Assembly (NCBI RefSeq): GCF_003024715.1
Contig: NZ_PYLO01000004.1
Coordinates: 62,001-126,000, forward strand
DNA length: 64,000 nt
Source of the DNA: Clostridium fessum
GTDB taxonomy: Bacteria; Bacillota; Clostridia; Lachnospirales; Lachnospiraceae
Direction: 5' to 3'
Position 1 is the first letter of the stretch. Each line of letters starts with the position of its first letter. The translations under genes were made by a program, and so were the position numbers. Positions 15,893 to 23,219 of the stretch are shown in pieces. The notes below the pieces were generated by a model. That model saw only the letters and a program-made list of their open reading frames with translations. It made no database searches and was not told the origin of the DNA.

Positions 15893-17044
15893 ATGGATTT
15901 TACATTAAGTAAAGAGCATGAAATGGCGAGAAAGTTATTCCATGACTTCGCCGAGAACGAAGTAAAACCTTTGGCACAGGAAGTTGACGAGACAGAGCAC
16001 TTCCCGGAGGAAACCGTTAAAAAGATGCAGAAGCTTGGCTTCATGGGCATCCCGGTTCCGAAGGAGTATGGCGGACAGGGCTGTGATCCGTTAACATACG
16101 CTATGTGCGTTGAGGAGCTTTCCAAAGTTTGTGGTACTACCGGCGTTATCGTATCTGCACACACATCTCTGTGCTGCGATCCGATCCAGACTTTCGGTAC
16201 TGAAGAGCAGAAACAGAAATACCTGGTTCCGCTTGCTAAGGGCGAGAAGCTTGGTGCTTTCGGTCTTACTGAGCCGGGTGCTGGTACAGATGCTCAGGGT
16301 CAGCAGACCAAGGCTGTATTAGACGGCGACGAGTGGGTATTAAACGGCTCCAAAGTTTTCATTACCAATGGTAAAGAGGCTGACATTTACGTTATCATCG
16401 CTGTAACAGGCGTTGTTGAAGTAAAGGGCAGAAAGAAAAAAGAGATCTCTGCATTTATCGTAGAGAAAGGAACTCCGGGCTTCACCTTCGGTACCAAAGA
16501 GAAGAAGATGGGTATCCGTGGATCTGCTACATACGAGCTGATCTTCACAGATTGCCGTATCCCGAAAGAGAACCTGCTTGGCCAGAAGGGCAAAGGTTTC
16601 CACATCGCTATGCATACCCTGGATGGCGGACGTATCGGTATCGCTTCCCAGGCACTTGGTCTTGCAGAGGGCGCTCTTGAGAGAACTGTTGATTATGTAA
16701 AAGAGAGAAAACAGTTTGGTCGTGCTATCGGTCAGTTCCAGAACACTCAGTTCCAGCTGGCAGATATGGCTACCAAAGTTAAAGCAGCTCAGCTCCTTGT
16801 TTACAGAGCAGCCGTTGCTAAGAAGACACAGAAAACCTATTCTGTAGAAGCAGCTATGGCTAAACTGTATGCAGCAGAGGTTGCTATGGAAGTTACAACC
16901 AAGGCTGTACAGCTTCACGGTGGTTACGGCTACACGAGAGAGTACGACGTAGAGCGTATGATGCGTGATGCTAAGATCACTGAGATCTACGAGGGTACAT
17001 CTGAGGTTCAGAGAATGGTTATCTCCGCTGATCTGTTAAAATAA
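15893..17044 (+). CDS. bcd: Butyryl-CoA dehydrogenase
   Basis: 383 residues, ATG 15893 after TGGAGGAATAG. Acyl-CoA dehydrogenase fold: N-terminal helical domain, the middle 'FGLTEPGAGTDAQGQ' FAD/substrate region, and the catalytic Glu367 in 'IYEGTSEVQRMVI', in the position used by short-chain enzymes. It reduces crotonyl-CoA to butyryl-CoA. Together with EtfB and EtfA encoded next, it is known in Clostridia to bifurcate electrons from NADH to crotonyl-CoA and ferredoxin, a main energy-conserving step. Codon usage indicates very high expression. Confidence 0.96.
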   Translation: MDFTLSKEHEMARKLFHDFAENEVKPLAQEVDETEHFPEETVKKMQKLGFMGIPVPKEYGGQGCDPLTYAMCVEELSKVCGTTGVIVSAHTSLCCDPIQTFGTEEQKQKYLVPLAKGEKLGAFGLTEPGAGTDAQGQQTKAVLDGDEWVLNGSKVFITNGKEADIYVIIAVTGVVEVKGRKKKEISAFIVEKGTPGFTFGTKEKKMGIRGSATYELIFTDCRIPKENLLGQKGKGFHIAMHTLDGGRIGIASQALGLAEGALERTVDYVKERKQFGRAIGQFQNTQFQLADMATKVKAAQLLVYRAAVAKKTQKTYSVEAAMAKLYAAEVAMEVTTKAVQLHGGYGYTREYDVERMMRDAKITEIYEGTSEVQRMVISADLLK

Positions 17045-17115
17045 TTCAGTCTGCAGAGAAATCAGAACAATCTCAGTCCTAGAGAAAAAAGAAAAAAATA
17101 AGGAGTGAAAATACC

Positions 17116-17907
17116 GTGAAAATTGTAGTTTGTGTAAAACAGGTTCCGGATACCAAAGGCGGAGTTAAATTTAACCCGGATGGTACTCTTGACAGAAGCG
17201 CAATGCTGGCAATCATGAACCCAGATGATAAAGCAGGTCTGGAGGCAGCGCTTCGCTTAAAAGATCAGTATGGTGCAGAAGTTACCGTAGTTACTATGGG
17301 TCTTCCGAAGGCTGAAGAGGTTCTTCGCGAGGCTATGGCTATGGGCGCAGACAATGGTGTTCTTGTAACTGATCGTGTACTTGGTGGTGCAGATACCTGG
17401 GCTACTTCCCAGACAATCGCAGGCGCACTTCGCAACCTGGATTATGACTTAATCATTACTGGCCGTCAGGCTATCGATGGCGATACCGCTCAGGTAGGTC
17501 CGCAGATCTCCGAGCACCTTGGCCTTCCGGTAATCAGCTACGCTCAGAAGATTCGTGAAGTAAACGAAGCTGAGAAATACATCGTAGTTGAGCGTCAGTA
17601 TGATGATAGATATCATGTAGTAAAAGCACAGCTTCCGTGTCTTTTAACCGCTCTTGCAGAGTTAAACGAGCCGCGTTATATGACTCCGGGCGGAATCTTT
17701 GATGCATATGCAAAAGAGATCACCGTTTGGGGCAGAAAAGATCTGAAAGAGGTTGAGGATTCCAACCTTGGTCTGAAGGGATCACCGACACAGATCGCAA
17801 AAGCTTCCGATAAGGTAAGAAAGGGTGCTGGCGAGAAAGTAGAACTTGATCCGGCAGCTTCCGCAGATTATATCGTTGGCAAACTGGCAGAGAAACACAT
17901 TATCTAA
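17116..17907 (+). CDS. etfB: Electron transfer flavoprotein beta subunit
   Basis: 263 residues, GTG start at 17116 with AAGGAG at about 17099-17104. It begins with the EtfB signature 'IVVCVKQVPDT' and has the nucleotide-binding segments 'DLIITGRQAIDGDTAQVGP' and 'LPCLLTAL'. With EtfA and Bcd it forms the electron-bifurcating complex; EtfB carries the FAD that takes electrons from NADH. Gap of about 70 bases after bcd and under 30 before etfA. Confidence 0.95.
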   Translation: MKIVVCVKQVPDTKGGVKFNPDGTLDRSAMLAIMNPDDKAGLEAALRLKDQYGAEVTVVTMGLPKAEEVLREAMAMGADNGVLVTDRVLGGADTWATSQTIAGALRNLDYDLIITGRQAIDGDTAQVGPQISEHLGLPVISYAQKIREVNEAEKYIVVERQYDDRYHVVKAQLPCLLTALAELNEPRYMTPGGIFDAYAKEITVWGRKDLKEVEDSNLGLKGSPTQIAKASDKVRKGAGEKVELDPAASADYIVGKLAEKHII

Positions 17908-17936
17908 TTATTTTATAGAAAAGAGTGGTGAATAAG

Positions 17937-18992
17937 ATGAACAACTTAGAAGCATATAAGGGCGTATTTGTCTTTGCACAGCAGGTGGATAATGTTATCA
18001 GCAATATCGCTTATGAGCTGATTGGCAAAGGTAAAGAATTAGCAAAAGATTTAGGAGTAGAAGTAACCGCTGTTTTAGTTGGTTCTGACGTTAAGGGTCT
18101 TGCAGATCAGTTAGCAGAGTACGGCGCAGATAAGGTTATCGTTGTAGACGATCCGGAATTAAAAGAGTACCGTACAGAGCCGTACACACATGCAATCGCA
18201 TCTGTTATCAAAGAGTTCAAACCGGAAATCTTCCTGATCGGTGCAACTGCAATCGGTCGTGACCTTGGTCCGCGTGTTTGCGCTAGAATCCATACAGGTC
18301 TGACTGCAGACTGTACAAAACTTGATATCGGCGATTTCCCGATGAATCCGGTTCCGGGTAGAGAGACAAAGCACAATCAGCTGCTTATGACTCGTCCGGC
18401 ATTCGGCGGCAACACCATCGCTACCATCGCTTGCCCGGATTTCCGTCCGCAGATGGCAACCGTTCGTCCGGGTGTTATGCAGAAGGCTCCGAAGGAAGCT
18501 GGCAAAAAAGCTGTTGTTACTGAGTTCAATCCGGGATTCACAAAGAACAACAAATATGTTGATATTCTGGAAGTTGTTAAGGCTGTATCCAACACCGTTG
18601 ATATCATGGATGCTAAGATCCTTGTATCCGGCGGTCGTGGCGTAGGAAGCCCGGAGAACTTCAAGATTCTGGATGATCTGGCAGAGGCTATCGGCGGTAC
18701 CGTAAGCTGCTCTCGTGCAGTTGTAGATGCTGGCTGGAAACCGAAGGATCTTCAGGTAGGTCAGACAGGTAAGACTGTTCGTCCGAACGTATACTTTGCA
18801 ATCGGTATCTCCGGTGCTATCCAGCATCTGGCAGGTATGGAAGAGTCTGACATCATCGTTGCTATCAACAAAGATGAGTCTGCTCCGATCTTCGATGTTG
18901 CTGACTACGGCGTAGTAGGTGACTTAAACAAGATCGTTCCGATGCTGACTGAGAAGATCAAAGAAGCAAAAGCAGCAGCTAAGAACAACTAA
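17937..18992 (+). CDS. etfA: Electron transfer flavoprotein alpha subunit
   Basis: 351 residues from ATG 17937, chosen because GGTG sits six bases upstream; GTG codons at 17925 and 17928 overlap that site. The C-terminal FAD domain shows 'ILVSGGRGVGSPENF', 'AVVDAGWKPKDLQVGQTGKTV' and 'ISGAIQHLAGM', standard for EtfA. Partner of EtfB and Bcd in crotonyl-CoA reduction coupled to ferredoxin reduction. Last gene of the butyrate operon, followed by a strong terminator. Confidence 0.95.
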   Translation: MNNLEAYKGVFVFAQQVDNVISNIAYELIGKGKELAKDLGVEVTAVLVGSDVKGLADQLAEYGADKVIVVDDPELKEYRTEPYTHAIASVIKEFKPEIFLIGATAIGRDLGPRVCARIHTGLTADCTKLDIGDFPMNPVPGRETKHNQLLMTRPAFGGNTIATIACPDFRPQMATVRPGVMQKAPKEAGKKAVVTEFNPGFTKNNKYVDILEVVKAVSNTVDIMDAKILVSGGRGVGSPENFKILDDLAEAIGGTVSCSRAVVDAGWKPKDLQVGQTGKTVRPNVYFAIGISGAIQHLAGMEESDIIVAINKDESAPIFDVADYGVVGDLNKIVPMLTEKIKEAKAAAKNN

Positions 18993-19131
18993 TTAAAATA
19001 GGAAGAGAAATCTTCTTAGCATATAGCAGTAGAGTTTTGTATGTTTTTCTCTGATAAATATATGAGACAGCGCCGGCTGGACGGATTTACTCCACCCAGT
19101 ACTCCGCAGTCCCGTGCCAGCGAGTAAAGAG

Positions 19132-19176
19132 AACCCTGTTTCCGAGGTGATGAACCTGGGAGGCAGGGTTTTTTTG
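19132..19176 (+). terminator. Terminator of the butyrate operon
   Basis: AACCCTG (19132-19138) pairs with CAGGGTT (19164-19170), with AGGT/ACCT pairing inside, then seven or more T. A truncated copy of the post-terminator repeat (TGTGTAGTAGGAAATTCC) follows immediately. Confidence 0.85.
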
Positions 19177-19245
19177 TGTAGTAGGAAATTCCTTAGAATT
19201 CGCTATTACACAAAAAGGCACATTTTTTATTCTGGTCAAAAACAC

Positions 19246-19276
19246 TTGACAGATTAAGGTGGATTGCCCGTATAAT
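19246..19276 (+). promoter_or_regulatory. Probable promoter of the MBOAT gene
   Basis: TTGACA (19246-19251), 19-base spacer (rather long), TATAAT (19271-19276). Two 133-bp elements now separate it from its gene. Confidence 0.5.
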
Positions 19277-19326
19277 AGAGTGTCTGGAATATAGACATGA
19301 TTTATCTGCTATATAAGAAAATACAG

Positions 19327-19459
19327 GTTACTGTTTACGGGTAGGCACTTTTGGAACCGAAAGTGCCGTAAGAAAACGTGGTGGAGGCAGGAATTTGCCG
19401 TATTTAAATGCGAAGCCACGGCAAATTCCGTTACTGAGCACGTATGCGTGAACAGTAAC
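19327..19459 (+). mobile_element. 133-bp MITE-like element, subfamily A, copy 1
   Basis: Ends GTTACTG...CAGTAAC. Flanked by AAATACAG at 19319-19326 and 19460-19467, as expected for an 8-bp target duplication. Internal stems: one around GGAATTTGCCGT-type arms and one around GGCACTTT/AAAGTGCC-type arms. No coding capacity. Orientation is opposite to the copy at 57015. It differs from copy 2 at only a few positions. Confidence 0.85.
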
Positions 19460-19467
19460 AAATACAG

Positions 19468-19600
19468 GTTACTGTTCACGGGTAGGCACTTTTGGAACCG
19501 AAAGTGCCGTAAGAAAACGTGGTGGCGGCAGGAAGTTGCCGTATTTAAATGCGAAGCCACGGCAAATTCTGTTACTGGGCACGTATGCGTGAACAGTAAC
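19468..19600 (+). mobile_element. 133-bp MITE-like element, subfamily A, copy 2
   Basis: Same length and orientation as copy 1, separated from it by one AAATACAG and followed by a third AAATACAG (19601-19608). The arrangement is either insertion next to an existing copy or tandem duplication of the 141-bp element-plus-target unit. The third AAATACAG overlaps the ribosome binding site region of the MBOAT gene. Confidence 0.85.
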
Positions 19601-19621
19601 AAATACAGGATGGTATGATTT

Positions 19622-21046
19622 ATGTTATTTAGTTCCCTTGTGTTCCTATGGTATTTTTTGCCAGCGGTATTTTTTCTTTATTTTATAACGAAAAATCTGC
19701 ATATCCGCAATAGCGTCCTTCTGACTGCCAGCCTCTTTTTTTATGCGTGGGGCGAGCCGAAGTATGTGATTCTGATGCTTGTTTCGATCGGGCTGAATTA
19801 TTTCTTTGGATTGTGGATTGGGAGGATGCAGAGTAAACACAGAATGCGCCTTGCTGTTACAACCTGCGTGTTTTTAAACCTCCTTCTTCTGGGCTATTTC
19901 AAATATTTTAACTTCGCAGTCGAGATTGCAAATTCTCTGTTAAGCTGCTTTGCGGGCGGCGCATATACACTTTCTTTCCGCGAGATTGCTCTTCCGGTCG
20001 GAATATCCTTCTACACGTTTCAGGCGCTTTCCTACGTGGTGGATGTGTACCGGGGGACGATTCAGGCGCAGAAAAATATCTTTCATCTGGCGCTCTATAT
20101 TTCCTTCTTTCCGCAGCTCATCGCGGGACCGATCGTCAAGTATCACGATGTCTGCGAACAGATTGGGAACCGGCAGTGTACGGCGGAGGGGATGGCGTAT
20201 GGAATCAAGCGCTTTTCCTACGGACTGGCGAAAAAAATGTTGTTTGCTAATACCTTTGCGGCGACGGTGGACTGGATGATGGAGAAACCGCTGGCACAGC
20301 TGGGAACGGTCAATGCGTGGATGCTGGCGGTTTTGTACACACTTCAGATTTATTTCGATTTTTCGGGATATTCGGATATGGCGATCGGATTGGGAAAAAT
20401 GTTTGGATTTGATTTTATGGAGAACTTCAATTATCCGTATATCTCTACCTCGATCCGCGAGTTCTGGAGACGCTGGCATATTTCACTCTCGACCTGGTTT
20501 AGGGAATATCTTTATATCCCGCTGGGCGGCAACCGGAAAGGGCAGGTGCGGACGTATGTTAATCTGCTGATTGTCTTTTTTGCGACCGGGCTCTGGCATG
20601 GAGCTGGGGCAACCTTTATCATCTGGGGATTGTACCATGGGCTGTTTCTGGTGGTGGAACGCATGGGACTTGGGAAGCTATTGGAGAAGAACTGCTTCCG
20701 GGGACTGAATCACATCTATACGGCGTTGGTTGTAGTGGTTGGCTGGGTGTTCTTCCGCGCCGATACGCTGGCGGATGCGAAAGTGATCCTGCATCAGATG
20801 TTTACCTGGGAGAACGGCATCTATCCGGCATCGCTGTTCGTGAATCCGAAGGTGATTTTTCTTGCGGTGCTGGGCGTGCTGCTTTCGGGCATCGCGCAGA
20901 GTATATGCCCGAAGCTGCGGGAGCATTTGTATGAGAAAGAAGTGACAAAGACAGTGGATATTGTGATTATGGCTGTGCTGCTGTTTTTGTGTACCATGTA
21001 TCTCGTCAGCAGCACGTATAATCCGTTTATTTATTTCAGGTTTTAG
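19622..21046 (+). CDS. MBOAT family O-acyltransferase (AlgI/DltB-like)
   Basis: 474 residues, polytopic membrane protein. ATG 19622 follows AGGATGG. The family signature includes 'LPVGISFYTFQALSYVVDVYRG', 'LIAGPIVKY', 'FWRRWHISLSTWFREYLYIPLGGNR' and the catalytic-His segment 'FFATGLWHGAGATFI'. Such proteins move acyl (often acetyl) groups across or at the membrane onto exported polysaccharides or teichoic acids. The usual partner, an AlgJ/AlgX/DltD-type SGNH protein, is not encoded next to it; the downstream gene is on the opposite strand. The substrate is therefore unknown. Its 5' leader has been lengthened by two repeat insertions. Confidence 0.92.
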   Translation: MLFSSLVFLWYFLPAVFFLYFITKNLHIRNSVLLTASLFFYAWGEPKYVILMLVSIGLNYFFGLWIGRMQSKHRMRLAVTTCVFLNLLLLGYFKYFNFAVEIANSLLSCFAGGAYTLSFREIALPVGISFYTFQALSYVVDVYRGTIQAQKNIFHLALYISFFPQLIAGPIVKYHDVCEQIGNRQCTAEGMAYGIKRFSYGLAKKMLFANTFAATVDWMMEKPLAQLGTVNAWMLAVLYTLQIYFDFSGYSDMAIGLGKMFGFDFMENFNYPYISTSIREFWRRWHISLSTWFREYLYIPLGGNRKGQVRTYVNLLIVFFATGLWHGAGATFIIWGLYHGLFLVVERMGLGKLLEKNCFRGLNHIYTALVVVVGWVFFRADTLADAKVILHQMFTWENGIYPASLFVNPKVIFLAVLGVLLSGIAQSICPKLREHLYEKEVTKTVDIVIMAVLLFLCTMYLVSSTYNPFIYFRF

Positions 21047-21774
21047 ATCCAGCCGCCGTCCAGTTGAATTATCTGTCCCGTTAAATAGGAGTCCTCGCTC
21101 CCCAGCTGGTATGCCAGTTTTCCGACTTCCTCGGCACGCCCCATACGTCCTGCTGGAATTTCTTCCAGCAGGGCATTCCGTTCTTCTTCATCGAGAAACT
21201 GGTTCATTTCGGTGTCAATAGCGCCGCAGGCGATCGCGTTGACCTGGATGCTGCTCGGCGCAAGTTCCTTCGCGAGGGCGCGCGTCATGGCGTTGATGCC
21301 GCCTTTGGTGGCAGAATAGGCGACTTCGCAGGAAGCGCCGCAGACGCCCCAGACGGAGGAAATATTGAGAATGCGTCCCGATTTGCGTGACACCATCATC
21401 GGAACGGCGAGGCGGCAGCAGTTGAAGACGGAGGTCAGGTTGGTATTGAGAATGTGGTTCCATTCGTCCGGCGTCATATCCTGGAACAGACCGATGTAGG
21501 AAATCCCTGCATTGTTGACGAGGACATCCAGGGAACCGAAGCGCTCCCGGATCGCGTCAAACAGGCGGGAACAGCTCTCAAAATCGCCCGCATCGCCCAT
21601 CCAGGCAAGGCAGGAAACGCCCAGCGCTTCAATTTCGCGCTGGGTCTTTTTTAATTCTTCTTCCCGCCTCAGGCAGGTAATCACGACATCCCAGCCGTTC
21701 TTAGCGTAGGTTAATGCAATCGCTTTCCCGATTCCGCGGGAAGCGCCGGTTACGAGGATAGTTTTATGATTCAT
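21043..21774 (-). CDS. SDR-family 3-oxoacyl-ACP reductase-like protein
   Basis: 243 residues on the - strand, start CAT 21772-21774 with AAGGAG nine bases upstream; longer frames lack such a site. Short-chain dehydrogenase: 'ILVTGASRGIGKAIAL' (NAD(P) binding), 'LVNNAGIS', catalytic Ser in 'ILNISSVWG' and Tyr-x-x-x-Lys in 'AYSATKGG'. It resembles FabG, which reduces 3-oxoacyl-ACP, but no fatty-acid genes are adjacent. It may be a general SDR. Its stop overlaps the end of the converging MBOAT gene by 4 bases. Confidence 0.85.
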   Translation of the reverse strand: MNHKTILVTGASRGIGKAIALTYAKNGWDVVITCLRREEELKKTQREIEALGVSCLAWMGDAGDFESCSRLFDAIRERFGSLDVLVNNAGISYIGLFQDMTPDEWNHILNTNLTSVFNCCRLAVPMMVSRKSGRILNISSVWGVCGASCEVAYSATKGGINAMTRALAKELAPSSIQVNAIACGAIDTEMNQFLDEEERNALLEEIPAGRMGRAEEVGKLAYQLGSEDSYLTGQIIQLDGGWI

Positions 21775-21848
21775 GGCAGTAAACTCCTTATATGCGAATG
21801 TTTTTGAGAATTGCGGGAGCACGCAGTGCAGAGCAATTCGGTATCAGA

Positions 21849-21870
21849 GGGGTCAAAAGCTTTTGACCCC
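21849..21870. repeat. Perfect 22-bp palindrome
   Basis: GGGGTCAAAAG followed directly by its own complement CTTTTGACCCC. It lies about 75 bases upstream of the SDR gene start. It could be an operator for a dimeric regulator or a loop-less dispersed repeat. Confidence 0.6.
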
Positions 21871-21995
21871 AACATCATATTTGATTGAATTATAGCATGT
21901 ATTTAAAATTCATGAAATAGTTTCATTTTTCCGCCTGTCATAAAATCGTAAGAAATTTTCATCCATTTTTTGCTGTTCTGAGTGTTTTACAGCAT

Positions 21996-22025
21996 TGTAT
22001 GAAAGTGCCAAAATGTGTTATACTA
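21996..22025 (+). promoter_or_regulatory. Probable trxB promoter
   Basis: TTGTAT (21996-22001), 18-base spacer, TATACT (22020-22025), 75 bases upstream of trxB. Confidence 0.5.
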
Positions 22026-22099
22026 AAACCAAATGGATCTGACACAGCGATAGAGCGGATCAATTACCGAACAGATTCGGAAGAAAGGAACTGTATACC

Positions 22100-23008
22100 A
22101 TGTATGATATAATAATCATTGGTTCCGGACCAGCTGGCTTGAGTGCGGCGATTTATGCACAGCGGGCGTGTCTGGACACGATTGTGATAGAGAAGAATGG
22201 AATCAGCGGCGGACAGGTGCTGAATACCTGGGAGGTGGACAATTATCCGGGATTTCCGGGTGTGACCGGCTTTGAGCTTTCCAGACAGTTCCGGGAGCAT
22301 GCAAACAAGCTGGGAGCAAGAGTTGTACAGGATGAGGTCGTGCAGGTCGAGCTTTCAGGAAATGTGAAGAAAGTAGTCTGCGAGGAAGAGACGTATGAGG
22401 CACGCTGTGTGATTCTGGCATCCGGAGCACATCACAGGACGTTGGAGGTGCCGGGAGAAGAGGAACTTCGCGGGGCAGGCGTTTCATACTGCGCGACCTG
22501 CGACGGGGCATTTTTCCGGGGAAGGACGGTTGCCGTTGTGGGCGGCGGCGACGCGGCGCTGGAAGATGCAATTTTTCTTGCACGGATGTGTGAAAAAGTA
22601 TATATCGTCCACCGCAGAGACAAGCTTCGCGGGGCAAAACGGCTGCAGGAGCGCTTACAGGCGCTTGAAAATATTGAATTTGTCTGGAACAGCGAGACGG
22701 TTGCGATTGAAGGGAACGCTCAGGTGGAGGCGTTGCGGCTGAGACAGACCAAAACCGGAGAAGAGAGGCGGCTGGACGTGGATGGTGTCTTTATTGCGGT
22801 CGGAATCGCACCGGAGAGTGAGCTGTATGCGGGTCAGTTAGAGCTTGATGAGCAGGGCTACATCCGGGCGGATGAGAGCGGTCAGACGAGCGTTCCGGGC
22901 GTATTTGCAGCCGGAGATGTCCGGACCAAGGCGCTGCGCCAGATTCTGACAGCGGCATCGGACGGTGCAAACTGCGTGGCATCTGCAGAGCGATATCTTC
23001 AGGCATAA
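22100..23008 (+). CDS. trxB: Thioredoxin reductase
   Basis: 302 residues, ATG 22100 after GGAAAGAAAGGA-like purine-rich sequence. FAD-binding 'IIIGSGPAGLSAAIYA', redox-active Cys131-Ala-Thr-Cys134-Asp, NAD(P)-binding 'VAVVGGGDAALEDA', and the C-terminal 'PGVFAAGDVRTKALRQ'. It reduces thioredoxin in the cytosol using NADPH (or ferredoxin in some Clostridia). No thioredoxin gene is adjacent. A subfamily B repeat lies just downstream. Confidence 0.94.
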   Translation: MYDIIIIGSGPAGLSAAIYAQRACLDTIVIEKNGISGGQVLNTWEVDNYPGFPGVTGFELSRQFREHANKLGARVVQDEVVQVELSGNVKKVVCEEETYEARCVILASGAHHRTLEVPGEEELRGAGVSYCATCDGAFFRGRTVAVVGGGDAALEDAIFLARMCEKVYIVHRRDKLRGAKRLQERLQALENIEFVWNSETVAIEGNAQVEALRLRQTKTGEERRLDVDGVFIAVGIAPESELYAGQLELDEQGYIRADESGQTSVPGVFAAGDVRTKALRQILTAASDGANCVASAERYLQA

Positions 23009-23035
23009 CTCATTTTTAACATAGAAGAAAACAGA

Positions 23036-23168
23036 GTAACTGTTTAGTAGGTCTGCGCATTTACTGCGCTGACCATACGAAAACATGGGTCAGCAGGCAA
23101 AAATCCCATTGCCGTAGTCAATTTTTAATGGATTTTTGCGCGTGACTGTGAAGGTACTGAACAGTTAC
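23036..23168 (+). mobile_element. 133-bp MITE-like element, subfamily B, copy 1
   Basis: Begins GTAACTGTTTAGTA and ends TACTGAACAGTTAC; inverse orientation to the copy at 62667. The same two internal stems as that copy are present. No clear 8-bp flanking duplication is seen (left AAAACAGA, right AGTTTGAG), so it may be an older insertion. It sits between trxB and the NlpC/P60 gene. Confidence 0.8.
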
Positions 23169-23219
23169 AGTTTGAGATAAAACGACGGAACAGAACGGAC
23201 AGAAGAGTAGGAGGTCCTT

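Larger units (their letters stand above)
18993..19621. other. Long intergenic region with terminator, promoter and two mobile repeats
   Basis: About 630 bases between etfA and the MBOAT gene with no gene of their own. It contains the etfA terminator, a promoter at 19246-19276 and two tandem 133-bp elements (19327-19600), each listed separately. The open frames inside the repeats are artefacts of the repeat sequence. Confidence 0.7.
21775..22099. other. Divergent intergenic region between SDR gene and trxB
   Basis: About 325 bases with no gene. It holds the perfect palindrome at 21849-21870 and a trxB promoter at 21996-22025. Confidence 0.5.

Noticed and set aside
19309-19602. Open frame across the tandem repeats before the MBOAT gene
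   Set aside because: It consists of the two repeat copies translated in tandem and has no family resemblance; the stretch is non-coding mobile DNA.
19319-19608. CRISPR array
   Set aside because: Two long near-identical units with an 8-base spacer do not fit repeat-spacer structure, and no cas genes are present.
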